57,726 nt of DNA from JBAWXE01 sp037144255 (GCA_037144255.1 JBAWXE010000008.1:1-57726); one strand, 5' to 3'; positions 8,263 through 18,426 are shown, counted from the stretch's first letter. The notes: generated from the sequence alone by a model not told the origin. Program-made: numbers and translations.

Positions 8263-10215
8263 CTAACTCAACTGCTGTTCTAAAGACATGATCTGTTCAA
8301 AAGCAGCATCATAGGTCTTATTCATTTCTTCATGCCTTTTGGTAGCATTCTTATACTGCTCGTCCAGTTTCAGGAACTGATCCTTGTTACTGTATAGAGC
8401 AGGGTCGGCCAATTGCTGTTCCAGAGATGTTTTCAGTTCAGTTAGCTTATTCAATTCAGCTTCCAGTTTCTGAAAAGATTTCATTTTGTTATCATACTCT
8501 TTACGTAGTGCACGTTGAGCCTCATCATTTACTGTATTTTTAGGCTGCTGTTTCACTACTTCCTTTTCCTTCTCCTTTTTCTCTACAGGTTTTTGTGCAG
8601 CCTGTTCTCTGGCAAGTCGCTCTTGTTTAAAGGTTACCCATTCATCATAATCACCAATAAATTCTTTGATCTCACCATTGTCGATCTCCCAGATAGTATT
8701 GGCTACCTGGCTGATGAAATAACGATCGTGCGAAACAAGTATAAGAGTGCCTTCGTATTTATTCAATGCCTCTATGAGCATTTCTACAGACTGCATATCC
8801 AAGTGGTTGGTAGGCTCATCTAGCAATAAGAAGTTGCCTTTAGCAGCGATGGTCTTTGCCAATGCTACACGGGCCTTTTCTCCTCCAGAGAGTACTTTGA
8901 TCTTCTTGAACACATCATCGCCACTGAATAGAAAGCAACCTAAAAGTTGGCGCAACTCTAATTCTGTCTTACCGCTACCACATTGTTTCATTTCTTCCAG
9001 CACTTCATTCTCAATGGTCAAAGCCTCCAACTGGTGCTGTGCATAGAAGCTCTCCTCTACATTATGTCCCCATTTACGTTCGCCTATGAAAGTTTCCTTA
9101 TCAGTAATGATGCGCAGTAATGTTGATTTACCCTTACCGTTGGCACCTATTAGAGCTATTTTATCTCCACGGTTGATCTCAGCATTCGCATGTTCCAGTA
9201 TCTTCAGATCACCGAAATTCTTACTGATATCTTTAAGTGTACAAATGATCTTACCTGGTTGTACACCAACGTCAAAGTTGATGTTCATAGTAGGTACACT
9301 ACCATCCGGTGCTTCTACACGATCCAGTTTATCCAGTCGTTTCATCACACTTTGTGCCTGAGCAGCCTTAGATGCTTTGGCTTTAAAACGCTCAATGAAT
9401 CGCTCCTGTTGTCTGATATATTGTTGTTGATTCTCAAATTCGCGCTGTTGCATAGCCATGCGCTCTACTTTCTCCTTTTGGAAGAAAGTATAATTACCTG
9501 TATAGCTTACCAGGTCACGTTGCCATACTTCTACTATCTTAGTTACCATACGATCGAGGAAATAACGATCGTGTGAAACAATAACTACACTTCCCGGGTA
9601 GCCTTGCAGATAGCGCTCCAACCATTCTATTGAAGGGAGATCCAAGTGGTTGGTAGGCTCATCGAGTAAAAGTAGATCGGGCTGTTGTAACATCATTTTG
9701 GCGAGTAGCACCCGCATGCGCCAACCTCCACTGAACTGATCATAAGGACGTTGCAGATCAGCGGTAGAAAAACCCAGACCTTCCAGTACTTCTGCAGAAC
9801 GGTGTTCCATTTCGTAGCCACCTGCCATTTCGAAATCGTGCAAAGCATGACTGTAATCGTCTAAAAGGTCAGGATCATCGGTATGGGTTTCCAATTCCTT
9901 GATAATCTGTTCCATTTTTTTCTCTATTTCATGGGCTTTTTCAAAAGCCTGCATGCCCACCTTTAGTATAGATTCGTTGGTAGAAAAACTTAATAGGTCC
10001 TGATTAAAGAAACCCATAGTGACATCTTTGGGCTTATTGATCACCCCTCCGTCCACTTTGTAAGCACCTGTCATCAGGCGAAGTAATGTAGATTTACCTG
10101 CTCCGTTGCTGCCTACAAGTCCTATTCGTTCGCCTGTACCTATTTGCCAGCTTGCATCTTCTAATATAGTTCTAGCCCCGAAATGAAATGAAATATTTTG
10201 TAATGAGATAAGCAT
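8263..10215 (-). CDS. ABC-F family ATPase (ribosome-associated type)
   Basis: A soluble protein with two ABC domains and no membrane segments. ABC-F proteins bind the ribosomal E-site region and act in translation or antibiotic protection. Domain 1 has GSNGAGKST, the signature FSGGWRMRV and LLLDEPTNHLD. A charged linker follows, then domain 2 with GANGKGKST, LSGGEKARV and LLLDEPTNHLD. The C-terminal 100 residues are a Lys/Glu-rich coiled coil. Length is about 650 residues. I chose the ATG at 10215 (MLISLQNISFHFGAR), which is the family N-terminus. An ATG at 10290 would overlap the divergent gene and add 25 residues not typical of the family. The best subtype guess is Uup/YdiF-like. Confidence 0.93.
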   Translation of the reverse strand: MLISLQNISFHFGARTILEDASWQIGTGERIGLVGSNGAGKSTLLRLMTGAYKVDGGVINKPKDVTMGFFNQDLLSFSTNESILKVGMQAFEKAHEIEKKMEQIIKELETHTDDPDLLDDYSHALHDFEMAGGYEMEHRSAEVLEGLGFSTADLQRPYDQFSGGWRMRVLLAKMMLQQPDLLLLDEPTNHLDLPSIEWLERYLQGYPGSVVIVSHDRYFLDRMVTKIVEVWQRDLVSYTGNYTFFQKEKVERMAMQQREFENQQQYIRQQERFIERFKAKASKAAQAQSVMKRLDKLDRVEAPDGSVPTMNINFDVGVQPGKIICTLKDISKNFGDLKILEHANAEINRGDKIALIGANGKGKSTLLRIITDKETFIGERKWGHNVEESFYAQHQLEALTIENEVLEEMKQCGSGKTELELRQLLGCFLFSGDDVFKKIKVLSGGEKARVALAKTIAAKGNFLLLDEPTNHLDMQSVEMLIEALNKYEGTLILVSHDRYFISQVANTIWEIDNGEIKEFIGDYDEWVTFKQERLAREQAAQKPVEKKEKEKEVVKQQPKNTVNDEAQRALRKEYDNKMKSFQKLEAELNKLTELKTSLEQQLADPALYSNKDQFLKLDEQYKNATKRHEEMNKTYDAAFEQIMSLEQQLS

Positions 10216-10282
10216 AAGCAACAAATTTACAATCATTGCGTTTAGCAATTGCGGTTCATGTATTTTTGCAGCAAATATTTTT
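10216..10282. promoter_or_regulatory. Compact divergent promoter region with two -7 boxes
   Basis: Rightward: TATTTTTG at 10261-10268 before the lipoprotein gene. Leftward: TAAATTTG on the minus strand at 10229-10222 before the ABC-F gene. Both match TAnnTTTG, but neither has a clean TTTG at -33. The leftward box ends only 7 bases before the ABC-F ATG, so that mRNA would be almost leaderless. Confidence 0.5.
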
Positions 10283-10867
10283 ATGCCCATGCGTCATATA
10301 TCAATTTTTACGGTATTAATTTCATTATCAATTATCAGCTGCAATAATGTTAACCCAACTGCAAACACAACAGAAAAAAAAGCTGAAAACCTGCAACCAC
10401 AAAGCAAACTAAGCGGATCAGGAACCCAGAAACTGATGACTGTCGTAAGTACCTATTATGGACTTAAGGATGCATTAGTATCTTCTGACGGAATAAAAGC
10501 AGATTCTTCTGTTAATAAATTATTACCTGCAATAGATAGTTTTAAGGCGTTTTTGATCACAGATACGGCAAATCGTACTGTTTTTCTTCCATATATGGAT
10601 ACTATGATACTAGAAAGTAAGATATTGCTGAGTATGGATCCTAAGAATTATGATGGGAAACGCGCACCATTTGAAAGAATATCAGATCAGATGTATGCAG
10701 TACTGAAGAAAGCCGATCTAAAGCATGCAGGTGTATATCGCGAGTTTTGCCCTATGGCATTTAATGATAAGGGTGCTTTTTGGTTGAGTAATGATGCGGA
10801 AATAAAGAATCCATACTTTGGTAAAAAAATGTTGGAATGTGGCGAAGTAACAGATTCATTGAAATAA
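10283..10867 (+). CDS. DUF3347 lipoprotein
   Basis: 194 residues with a lipoprotein signal (ISLSIISCNN, lipid-modified Cys about 20). The C-terminal half carries the DUF3347 hallmark: REFCPMAFNDKGAFWLSND, then IKNPYFGKKMLECGEV. DUF3347 domains are periplasmic, and their Cys/Met motif is often found with copper or heavy-metal efflux proteins; that role is family knowledge, not shown here. It lies 24 bases upstream of the TonB receptor and probably shares its transcript. An alternative start is the ATG at 10289. Confidence 0.85.
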   Translation: MPMRHISIFTVLISLSIISCNNVNPTANTTEKKAENLQPQSKLSGSGTQKLMTVVSTYYGLKDALVSSDGIKADSSVNKLLPAIDSFKAFLITDTANRTVFLPYMDTMILESKILLSMDPKNYDGKRAPFERISDQMYAVLKKADLKHAGVYREFCPMAFNDKGAFWLSNDAEIKNPYFGKKMLECGEVTDSLK

Positions 10868-10891
10868 ACTACAACAGATATAATTACTAAG

Positions 10892-13291
10892 ATGCGCTTT
10901 ACTAATAATCAACTTCATAGACATTTTTTATTTTTATTATTCCTATTCATTACTGTACCTCAACTGTCATTTGCACAGAAGAAAGTGACACTAAGTGGTT
11001 ACATGCGCGATTCTCAAAGTGGAGAATCTCTGATAGCTGCGAATGTGTATGTTAAAGAACTGAATATTAGTACGCAAACCAACACCTATGGGTTCTACTC
11101 AGTTACTGTGCCTCCGGGTACTTATACTGTGATATTCTCCTATGTCGGTTACGGCACTACTACACAAACATTAGCTATCAATGAAAGTAAGGTGCTGAAT
11201 CCTGAGATGCGGAATCAAACTGAGATCAAGGAAATAGAGATACGCTCTACCAGAAAAGATGAGAATGTAAAAGGCACCGAGATGGGTACTGTGACATTAT
11301 CTGTAGATAAGATCAAACAATTACCTGTTCTTTTTGGAGAAACTGACATATTAAAAACACTGCAATTGCTGCCTGGTGTTCAATCAGCTGGCGAGGGTAA
11401 TTCGGGGTTTTATGTGCGTGGTGGCGGGCCTGATCAAAACTTGATATTACTGGATGATGCTGTGGTATATAACTCAGGCCACTTATTTGGTTTCTTCTCT
11501 GTGTTCAATTCTGATGCATTGAAGAGTGTAACATTAATAAAAGGTGGTATGCCCTCTAATTATGGTGGTCGTCTTTCTTCCGTAGTAGATGTATCTATGA
11601 AAGAAGGCAATATGAAAGAATATCATGTAGATGGCGGTATTGGATTGATAGCTTCTAGGTTGACATTACAAGGCCCCATAAAAAAGGACAAAGGCTCTTT
11701 TATGATATCAGGGCGCCGCACATATATAGATGTATTGGTGAAACCCTTTGAAAAAGGGAATCTATCCGGATCAGGTTATTATTTCTATGATGCCAACATA
11801 AAAGCTAACTATAAATTATCAGAAAAGGATCGCGTATATCTGAGTGGTTACTTCGGTCGTGATCATTTCATTTTCAATAGCCCAAGTGGTTCTTTCAAGG
11901 CAGATATACCTTGGGGTAATAGCACTGCTACCCTTCGCTGGAATCACCAATTCAATGATAAACTATTTGTAAATACTACTGCTGTATATAATGATTACAA
12001 CTTCTCTTTTAGCGGTCAACAAAGTAGTTTCGGATTAAAACTCACATCCGGAATACAAGACTGGAATGGTAAAGTGGATTTTGATTATTTCAGTTCGTTC
12101 AATCATCATTTTAAAGCAGGTGTCATATTTACAGACCACACTTTCATACCTAATCAAATATCAGGCACGAGTGGCAAAACCGAACTAAAACCCGATAATG
12201 CGCTGATAAGATATGGCGATGAGGCTGCAATATATTTACAAGATGATTTTGACCTGAGCAAGAAATTCAAGATCAATGCAGGTTTGCGTTATTCGGCATT
12301 TGCACAAGTTGGCCCGTATGAAAGATATACATACGATGCCAACCAAACCAAAACAGATAGTTCTCATTATGGTTCAGGGCAAATAGTCAAGGCTTATGGG
12401 GGTCTGGAACCACGCTTAAACATTAGATACGAACTGGATGACAAATCATCTCTAAAAGGTAGTGTTACCAAGACCTATCAGTACATTCACCTGATATCTA
12501 ATAATGGTTCTACCCTACCTACTGATATTTGGGTACCTAGCACCATATTAGTACAGCCTCAGGAAGCATGGCAATATGCTACAGGGTATTTTCGCAATTT
12601 CCTCGATAACAAACTGGAAACTTCTGTAGAGGTATACTACAAGGACATGAAACACCAGATAGAATACAAAGAGGGATACACACCTAATAATATACAAGAT
12701 CCTGAATTGAGTTATGTATTTGGGCGAGGGGAAGCATATGGTGCGGAATTTTTTATCAACAAAACAAAAGGTAAACTTACAGGATGGATAGGATATACAT
12801 TATCATGGACTTGGAAGTACTTTCCTGACTTAAATAACGGTAACCGCTTCCCTGCTAAATATGACCGAAGACACGATTTATCTGTAGTAGCATCTTATGA
12901 GCTGAACCCCAAATGGACCTTATCAGCTGTATTTGTTTACGGATCGGGAAATGCCATTACACTGCCTACATCTAACTATGTAATATCTGGCTCAACACCT
13001 CCTAACCCTGCTACTGCACAGCTGATACAACAACATAGTGATATCAATGCTTACCGCCTGCCAGCCTATCATCGTATGGATGTATCAGCAGTATATACCC
13101 CTAACCATAAAAAGGATAAGAAATGGGAAAGTAACTGGGTATTTTCTGTATACAATGTATACGATCACTGGAATCCGTACTTCTTATATGTAGATACGCA
13201 AGGCAGTGTGGCACAAGGCATTTCAGTAAGTGTGAAACAAGTGACCATTTTCCCTATTATTCCTAGTATCACTTATAATTTTAAGTTTTAA
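10892..13291 (+). CDS. TonB-dependent outer-membrane receptor with N-terminal carboxypeptidase-regulatory-like domain
   Basis: 799 residues: a signal peptide (to about residue 28, ...LSFAQ), a CarboxypepD_reg-like beta-sandwich (about 30-115, SGYMRDSQSGESLIAANVYV, YTVIFSYVGYG), a plug domain (about 125-235, LKTLQLLPGVQSAGEGNSGF, YVRGGGPDQNLILLDDAVVY), then a 22-strand-type barrel ending in aromatic SITYNFKF as outer-membrane proteins do. It imports an unknown ligand using TonB energy. No SusD partner is adjacent, so a glycan-uptake role is not supported. The upstream DUF3347 lipoprotein hints at a metal or metal complex (inference). Confidence 0.93.
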   Translation: MRFTNNQLHRHFLFLLFLFITVPQLSFAQKKVTLSGYMRDSQSGESLIAANVYVKELNISTQTNTYGFYSVTVPPGTYTVIFSYVGYGTTTQTLAINESKVLNPEMRNQTEIKEIEIRSTRKDENVKGTEMGTVTLSVDKIKQLPVLFGETDILKTLQLLPGVQSAGEGNSGFYVRGGGPDQNLILLDDAVVYNSGHLFGFFSVFNSDALKSVTLIKGGMPSNYGGRLSSVVDVSMKEGNMKEYHVDGGIGLIASRLTLQGPIKKDKGSFMISGRRTYIDVLVKPFEKGNLSGSGYYFYDANIKANYKLSEKDRVYLSGYFGRDHFIFNSPSGSFKADIPWGNSTATLRWNHQFNDKLFVNTTAVYNDYNFSFSGQQSSFGLKLTSGIQDWNGKVDFDYFSSFNHHFKAGVIFTDHTFIPNQISGTSGKTELKPDNALIRYGDEAAIYLQDDFDLSKKFKINAGLRYSAFAQVGPYERYTYDANQTKTDSSHYGSGQIVKAYGGLEPRLNIRYELDDKSSLKGSVTKTYQYIHLISNNGSTLPTDIWVPSTILVQPQEAWQYATGYFRNFLDNKLETSVEVYYKDMKHQIEYKEGYTPNNIQDPELSYVFGRGEAYGAEFFINKTKGKLTGWIGYTLSWTWKYFPDLNNGNRFPAKYDRRHDLSVVASYELNPKWTLSAVFVYGSGNAITLPTSNYVISGSTPPNPATAQLIQQHSDINAYRLPAYHRMDVSAVYTPNHKKDKKWESNWVFSVYNVYDHWNPYFLYVDTQGSVAQGISVSVKQVTIFPIIPSITYNFKF

Positions 13292-13312
13292 CAGTTCCAC
13301 TACTCTTTGTTG

Positions 13313-14077
13313 ATGGCAAGATATTTTCTGGAAGTAATGTATGATGGTAGCGCCTTGCATGGGTCACAACTGCAAGGAAACACTCCTACAGTACAATTGG
13401 CCATCAACAAATCACTGAGTACACTTTTACGCAAAGAAATTGAGACATTTGGTGCGAGCCGTACTGATGAAGGCGTGCATGCTTTAGGTAATTATTACCA
13501 TTTCGACCTAGAAGAACCACTACACCCTCAATTCAGATACAAGCTGAATGCTATTCTACCTGATATGGTAGCTGTGAGAAAACTGTTTGTTGCTAATGAC
13601 CCTAAAATGAATGCTAGGTTTGATGCGGTGACTCGTAGGTACAGATATCGCATTTATCATGCCAAGGATCCTTTTCAATTGCATATGGCTTTGTTTTTCC
13701 CCTTTACCATTGACATCAATGTCTTACACCAAACTGCTGCAATCATTAAGAAATATGAGCATTTTGAGTCTTTTGCTAAACGCAATAGCCAGAACAAAAC
13801 CTTCATTTGCCGCATTCAGCAATCTTATTGGGAACAAAAAGATGAAGAGCTACATTATGTTGTAGAGGCCAATCGTTTCCTGAGGGGCATGGTAAGGGGA
13901 TTAGTTGGTACACAATTACAAATAGCACGTGGCCGAGGTACCATAGACGATTTCAGAAAAATAATAGAAGCTAATGATTGTACACAAGCCGACTTCAGCG
14001 TAACCGGCAATGGCTTGTATCTAGAAAAAATCTCTTATCCGAACAATTCACTCACCGAGCTATTCGATATTCGTTAA
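13313..14077 (+). CDS. truA: tRNA pseudouridine(38-40) synthase
   Basis: Isomerises uridines 38-40 in the tRNA anticodon arm. The start ARYFLEVMYDGSALHGSQLQ matches TruA, with the catalytic Asp 52 in GASRTDEGVHALG and later FDAVTRRYRYRI and FLRGMVRGLVGTQL. I chose the ATG at 13313 rather than two preceding in-frame TTG codons. The gene ends overlapping the convergent VIT-family gene by 4 bases. It may be co-transcribed with the TonB receptor gene (22-base gap). Confidence 0.95.
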   Translation: MARYFLEVMYDGSALHGSQLQGNTPTVQLAINKSLSTLLRKEIETFGASRTDEGVHALGNYYHFDLEEPLHPQFRYKLNAILPDMVAVRKLFVANDPKMNARFDAVTRRYRYRIYHAKDPFQLHMALFFPFTIDINVLHQTAAIIKKYEHFESFAKRNSQNKTFICRIQQSYWEQKDEELHYVVEANRFLRGMVRGLVGTQLQIARGRGTIDDFRKIIEANDCTQADFSVTGNGLYLEKISYPNNSLTELFDIR

Positions 14078-14766
14078 CTGATCATCTTAGCTATAAAAAA
14101 TGCTGCGCCTGCAGCAATAGATCCTATTACTGTTACACGTAGTGCACCTCCCCATGGATTCTGACCAGTTACTTTTGCCTTAAAGAAACCGAATATAAAT
14201 AAGCACAATATTGTGATACCGCATGACCATATAAGACCATCTGCTGGATGAGTCATAAAAAAGTAAGGTGATAGTGGTATCATACCACCTACAATATACG
14301 AAACCCCAATATTAAATGCACTATTACGTGCACGCTTAGGGTCTGGTTTGTCCAAACCCAGTTCATACTTCATCATAAAGTCTATCCACTTCTCCTTATC
14401 CTTGGCCATTTCATTTGCTATCAAGTCCTGAGTTTCTTTACTCAATCCATAGTCAGCAAATACATCCCGCACTTCTTGCTTTTCCTTTTCCGGCAAATGC
14501 TCCACTTCATACTCCTCTCTTTTAACTTCAGAGTAATAATGGTCTACCTCTGTACGTCCTGCCAGATAGCCGCCCAAGCCCATCGCTATAGATCCGGCTG
14601 CTACTTCTGCTAATCCAGCTGTGGTGATAAGATTGGAAGTGATACCTGCTGCCCCACTCAACCCAGCTGCTAAGGCAAAAGGCACTGTAAGTCCATCAGA
14701 CATACCAATAACAATATCAGTTACTAAGTCCGAACTTTTAAAATGTTTCTCTTCGTGTTGTCCCAT
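14074..14766 (-). CDS. VIT1/CCC1 family divalent metal transporter
   Basis: About 230 residues. A first hydrophobic pair has the family motif DIVIGMSDGLTVPFALAAGL. A cytosolic Glu/Lys-rich helical segment follows (about residues 70-130, EVKREEYEVEHLPEKE), corresponding to the metal-collecting domain of VIT1. Three more membrane segments end in GAAFFIAKMIS. Family members export Fe2+ or Mn2+ from the cytosol. I chose the ATG at 14766, whose A overlaps the rocD stop (TAATG); the longer frame to 14808 lies inside rocD. Confidence 0.9.
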   Translation of the reverse strand: MGQHEEKHFKSSDLVTDIVIGMSDGLTVPFALAAGLSGAAGITSNLITTAGLAEVAAGSIAMGLGGYLAGRTEVDHYYSEVKREEYEVEHLPEKEKQEVRDVFADYGLSKETQDLIANEMAKDKEKWIDFMMKYELGLDKPDPKRARNSAFNIGVSYIVGGMIPLSPYFFMTHPADGLIWSCGITILCLFIFGFFKAKVTGQNPWGGALRVTVIGSIAAGAAFFIAKMIS

Positions 14767-16001
14767 TATGAAAAATATTGCAAACTCCGATGGATGATGT
14801 CCACGCACTCATCAATTTGGGCACGAGTAATAACTAGAGGTGGTGCAAAACGGATCTTATCACCGTGAGTTGGTTTGGCCAGTAAGCCATGATCCTTCAT
14901 TTTTAAGCACATTTCCCATGCTGCTTCTTTATCGGTATGCTGCACAACTATAGCATTTAGTAATCCTTTACCACGTACTATAGATATATTCGGGTGGTTG
15001 ATTGCAACCAATTTTTCTCTTAAGTAGGAACCTTGTATAGTGGCATTCTCTGCCATCTTCTCCTCTTTCAATACCTGCAATGCAGTAATAGCAACTTTGC
15101 AAGCCAATGGGTTACCTCCATAGGTAGAACCATGTTCTCCGGGCTTGATAGTGAGCATTATCTCATCATCTGCTAACACTGCAGATACAGGCATAGTACC
15201 CCCTGATAATGCTTTACCTAACAATAGTATATCAGGTTTTACATTTTCATGATCGCATGCCAGCATCATACCCGTACGTGCCAGCCCTGTCTGTATCTCA
15301 TCTGCAATGAAAAGAACATTCGCTTCTTTACACATAGCTGCAGCCTTTCTCAGATACCCTTCATCCGGCACTACTACTCCCGCTTCTCCTTGTATAGGCT
15401 CAACCAGGAAACCTGCAACATTCGGATCTTGTAATGCCAGTTGTAATGCAGGAATATCATTATACGGTATCACCTGGTACCCTGGTGTGAATGGTCCAAA
15501 AGCTCTACGCGATGAATCGTCTGTACTAAATGAGATCACATTCAATGTACGTCCGTGAAAATTCTCAGCACATACTATGATCTTGGCCTTATTATCAGGT
15601 ATTCTTTTTACATCATACCCCCAACGTCTAGCAAGTTTCAATCCTGATTCTACTGCTTCTACTCCGGTATTCATAGGTAATACCTTATCATACCCAAAAT
15701 AATTGGTAATGAAGGCTGCATATTCACCAAGAAGATCGCTATGGAATGCACGCGATGTCAATGTCAGTTTTTGAGCCTGTTCTATGAATGATGCAATGAT
15801 CTTAGGATGACAATGTCCCTGATTAACAGCAGAGTATCCTGAAAGAAAGTCGTAATATCTTTTTCCATCCACATCCCACACATGTACACCTTCACCTCTG
15901 TTCAATACCACCGGTAGAGGATGGTAATTATGCGCACTATATTGCCCTTCCCTTTCTAAGTATTTCTGCGTCAAAGCAGACAATGTATCAGTAGTAATCA
16001 T
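14766..16001 (-). CDS. rocD: Ornithine--oxo-acid transaminase
   Basis: PLP enzyme converting ornithine and 2-oxoglutarate to glutamate-5-semialdehyde and glutamate (arginine/ornithine breakdown, proline link). 411 residues. Motifs include YSAHNYHPLPVVL, GVHVWDVDGKRYYDFLSGYS, NFHGRTLNVISFSTD, EPIQGEAGVVVP, FIADEIQTGLARTG and the PLP lysine in LLGKALSGG. It is flanked by the Kir channel gene (9-base gap) and the VIT transporter (1-base overlap), in a leftward operon with no other arginine-pathway genes. Confidence 0.95.
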   Translation of the reverse strand: MITTDTLSALTQKYLEREGQYSAHNYHPLPVVLNRGEGVHVWDVDGKRYYDFLSGYSAVNQGHCHPKIIASFIEQAQKLTLTSRAFHSDLLGEYAAFITNYFGYDKVLPMNTGVEAVESGLKLARRWGYDVKRIPDNKAKIIVCAENFHGRTLNVISFSTDDSSRRAFGPFTPGYQVIPYNDIPALQLALQDPNVAGFLVEPIQGEAGVVVPDEGYLRKAAAMCKEANVLFIADEIQTGLARTGMMLACDHENVKPDILLLGKALSGGTMPVSAVLADDEIMLTIKPGEHGSTYGGNPLACKVAITALQVLKEEKMAENATIQGSYLREKLVAINHPNISIVRGKGLLNAIVVQHTDKEAAWEMCLKMKDHGLLAKPTHGDKIRFAPPLVITRAQIDECVDIIHRSLQYFS

Positions 16002-16010
16002 GTTACAAAT

Positions 16011-16997
16011 TTACGAATTTATCGCAGAACTTTCAATTTCAGGTAGTAAAGCTTCTTCATGCATATTGATCTTATCTAATTCTAATATGGTAGTAGTACC
16101 ATTTTCAGATCGGTGGAACATAGGCAGGAATTTAGCACCATACTTGATCTCGGAGGCTGTATAAGAGGTCCTTTGTTGTACAATATTTGAGAAATGGTCA
16201 TCAAATCCCTTCATAAACAAGAATACTTCTACACTTGCTTCCATCATATCATCATAGCTCATATCATAGAGTGGACTTTCCTCATCTATGGTATGAACCA
16301 ATGTCCAGCTCAATGCCAGAGAATTGACCTTACTAATATCTAATGGCAATGAATAAAATCTAGTTACTTTTTTGTCACCTTCTAATATATGTGTAGCCAT
16401 TGTAACCTGTGCCTCTACATCTGTCAGGTGGTTATTTTTAAAAGTTGCAGCACGCATCATAACTGCTCTGGTTCCCTTATGTGGAGCTATCAATATGTTA
16501 TCACTGAATAATAAATAGGCTCTTGGTCTTGTAAATCTTCCATAAAGCAAACCTGTTACTAAGGCAAATACCAAAATACCGATCAACGATTCAAAGGACG
16601 CAATAGAATTTGTAAGTAACCCTATAGGACTTATGTGCCCATACCCAACAGTGGTAAGTGTCTGCGAACTGAAAAAGAAAGCATCTTGCATTTGTTGAGA
16701 GATACTTACCCCTTTCTGTGTACCATCCAGCTTATCTACACCTACAAAAAAATACAAAGAGGCAAATATGGAATTCACAATAGTATAGAACAGAAAAACT
16801 GTTAGCATGAATTTCCACCTAGGCAATCTGAGTAAAGTATGGTACAAACTGATACGTTCCCAAAATGGTATACCTGTCTTTTGCAGGTTCACACTACCGT
16901 CTTTATTGGTCAGCCTACCACCTTCCACGCTACTATTTGCGCCGAAACCGGTATTGTCTATATTTCTGAATTTATTCCGACGAAAATGTTTTGCCAT
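16011..16997 (-). CDS. Inward-rectifier (Kir-type) potassium channel
   Basis: 328 residues. A slide-helix region (GIPFWERISLYHTLLRLPRWKF) is followed by TM1 (about 63-87), the pore helix and selectivity filter TLTTVGYGHI (TVGYG near residues 116-120), and TM2 (about 128-150). A C-terminal cytosolic immunoglobulin-like domain follows (RPRAYLLFSDNILIAPHKG ... VEVFLFMKGFDDHFSNIV), as in KirBac channels. Its start codon lies inside the end of the flippase gene (26-base overlap), indicating translational coupling. Confidence 0.93.
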   Translation of the reverse strand: MAKHFRRNKFRNIDNTGFGANSSVEGGRLTNKDGSVNLQKTGIPFWERISLYHTLLRLPRWKFMLTVFLFYTIVNSIFASLYFFVGVDKLDGTQKGVSISQQMQDAFFFSSQTLTTVGYGHISPIGLLTNSIASFESLIGILVFALVTGLLYGRFTRPRAYLLFSDNILIAPHKGTRAVMMRAATFKNNHLTDVEAQVTMATHILEGDKKVTRFYSLPLDISKVNSLALSWTLVHTIDEESPLYDMSYDDMMEASVEVFLFMKGFDDHFSNIVQQRTSYTASEIKYGAKFLPMFHRSENGTTTILELDKINMHEEALLPEIESSAINS

Positions 16998-18426
16998 TAT
17001 CTTTTGTTGACTTAAGCTCTATCAGCAATGCAATAATAGCAACTATTGCCAATAGTATTCCTCCTAAAATTAAGACATTCTTTGTGGCAAAGTTCATACC
17101 CAGCAAATAATGTGTGACTATGAACACTAAGAAAAAAACTATGAACTTCAATACCCAATTCCCCAATGGTATCAGTTGCCACATAGGCACTTTAATAGTG
17201 TTAGATGTATGATATAGATAGAATAGAGCTTGACAATATGTACTGATCACATAACTCAATGCCACACCGGGCAGACCCATAAGTTTGTACAATGGGTACA
17301 TCAGCGACGCGGCTATAATGATGTCCATGATGTTACCTATATTAATAATAGCACCCTTATGTTGGTTTTGCAATACAGTAGTAAAACTGTAAGCCCTCAA
17401 TGGCACTATAAGTAATGAAATAAAGAATATAGGTACTGCACTCAGATACTTATCAGAAAATACTACTGAGAATAATTCATATCTGAAGAAGATGAGAAAA
17501 AAGAATAAAGGAAAAACTATGGCAGATAATATTCTCGATGAGTAACGCATCAGCATTACAGAATGGGTACTCTTATCTTCGGCATTGGTCCTTGCCAAAT
17601 GTATCAGGCTTACACTAGCAGTAGCACCCAATACTAATGGCAGAAATGGTATATCTATAGAACCATTAAAGTATATAGCAGATAGCTCCTTACTCAGTAA
17701 CAACGAAATAATGAACTTATCCATCCACGAGAAAACCCTGGTTGTCACATCATAAAATCCCATGTGCAACCACATATTTCTGATCTTGGTACTGATCAAT
17801 TGTCCATCACTCGGCAATACCACTTCTTGTTTTCTGATGTTGTTTGCAGCTATAAGTATACATAGTAGTAGTCTGATAATACTTAATACCAATAGTTGTA
17901 AGAATAATGTATCCAATTCAAAAGTATCTTGTAACATCATCCAATGTATAATGCAGAATACCAATGCATATACGAGATTAATTAGCCCCAATATTCTAAA
18001 GCTCTTGAAAACTACCAGAAACGACTCTACAATTACAGATAAGGAATAGACCAACGCAAACAGTAATGGTATCAGTACCGCACCTCGCATACTACTATAT
18101 TGCAAACCAGCGAATACCGCACTCATAATGACCATCCAACCAATAAATAAAAGATAATACTTTGAAGGTAGCTTTTTGATCAGCCCAGCCAGAAAAGTAG
18201 GTGGATAAGTAATAATGAAAACATGTATCCCTGCACAGGCTACTGCACTCAGCAATATTAATTGTATCCAGAAATTTTGGTAAGTACCATATTGTACTTT
18301 ATCTAAGTTCCTTGCATAGTATATCAGCACCAAGAAGTTTGCCAGCGTAGGGAAAAACCTGATGATGAATACATACAATGAATTGCTTACAAAAGAATCA
18401 CTTTTTGCTTTGGGCAAAAGCTTCAC
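16972..18426 (-). CDS. Polysaccharide-biosynthesis flippase-like membrane protein (MATE/MOP superfamily)
   Basis: 484 residues with about 12-14 hydrophobic segments in the Wzx/oligosaccharide-flippase pattern: an N-terminal FIIRFFPTLANFLVLIYYARNL, then TTRVFSWMDKFIISLL mid-protein. It probably moves a lipid-linked saccharide across the inner membrane. It overlaps the acetyltransferase gene by 29 bases and the channel gene by 26, so the three are coupled. The glycan it serves is unknown. Confidence 0.85.
   Translation of the reverse strand: MKLLPKAKSDSFVSNSLYVFIIRFFPTLANFLVLIYYARNLDKVQYGTYQNFWIQLILLSAVACAGIHVFIITYPPTFLAGLIKKLPSKYYLLFIGWMVIMSAVFAGLQYSSMRGAVLIPLLFALVYSLSVIVESFLVVFKSFRILGLINLVYALVFCIIHWMMLQDTFELDTLFLQLLVLSIIRLLLCILIAANNIRKQEVVLPSDGQLISTKIRNMWLHMGFYDVTTRVFSWMDKFIISLLLSKELSAIYFNGSIDIPFLPLVLGATASVSLIHLARTNAEDKSTHSVMLMRYSSRILSAIVFPLFFFLIFFRYELFSVVFSDKYLSAVPIFFISLLIVPLRAYSFTTVLQNQHKGAIINIGNIMDIIIAASLMYPLYKLMGLPGVALSYVISTYCQALFYLYHTSNTIKVPMWQLIPLGNWVLKFIVFFLVFIVTHYLLGMNFATKNVLILGGILLAIVAIIALLIELKSTKDNGKTFSSE

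Noticed and set aside
10216..10290. Longer N-terminus for the ABC-F ATPase
   Set aside because: It would overlap the divergent lipoprotein gene and its promoter; the ATG at 10215 gives the family-typical start.
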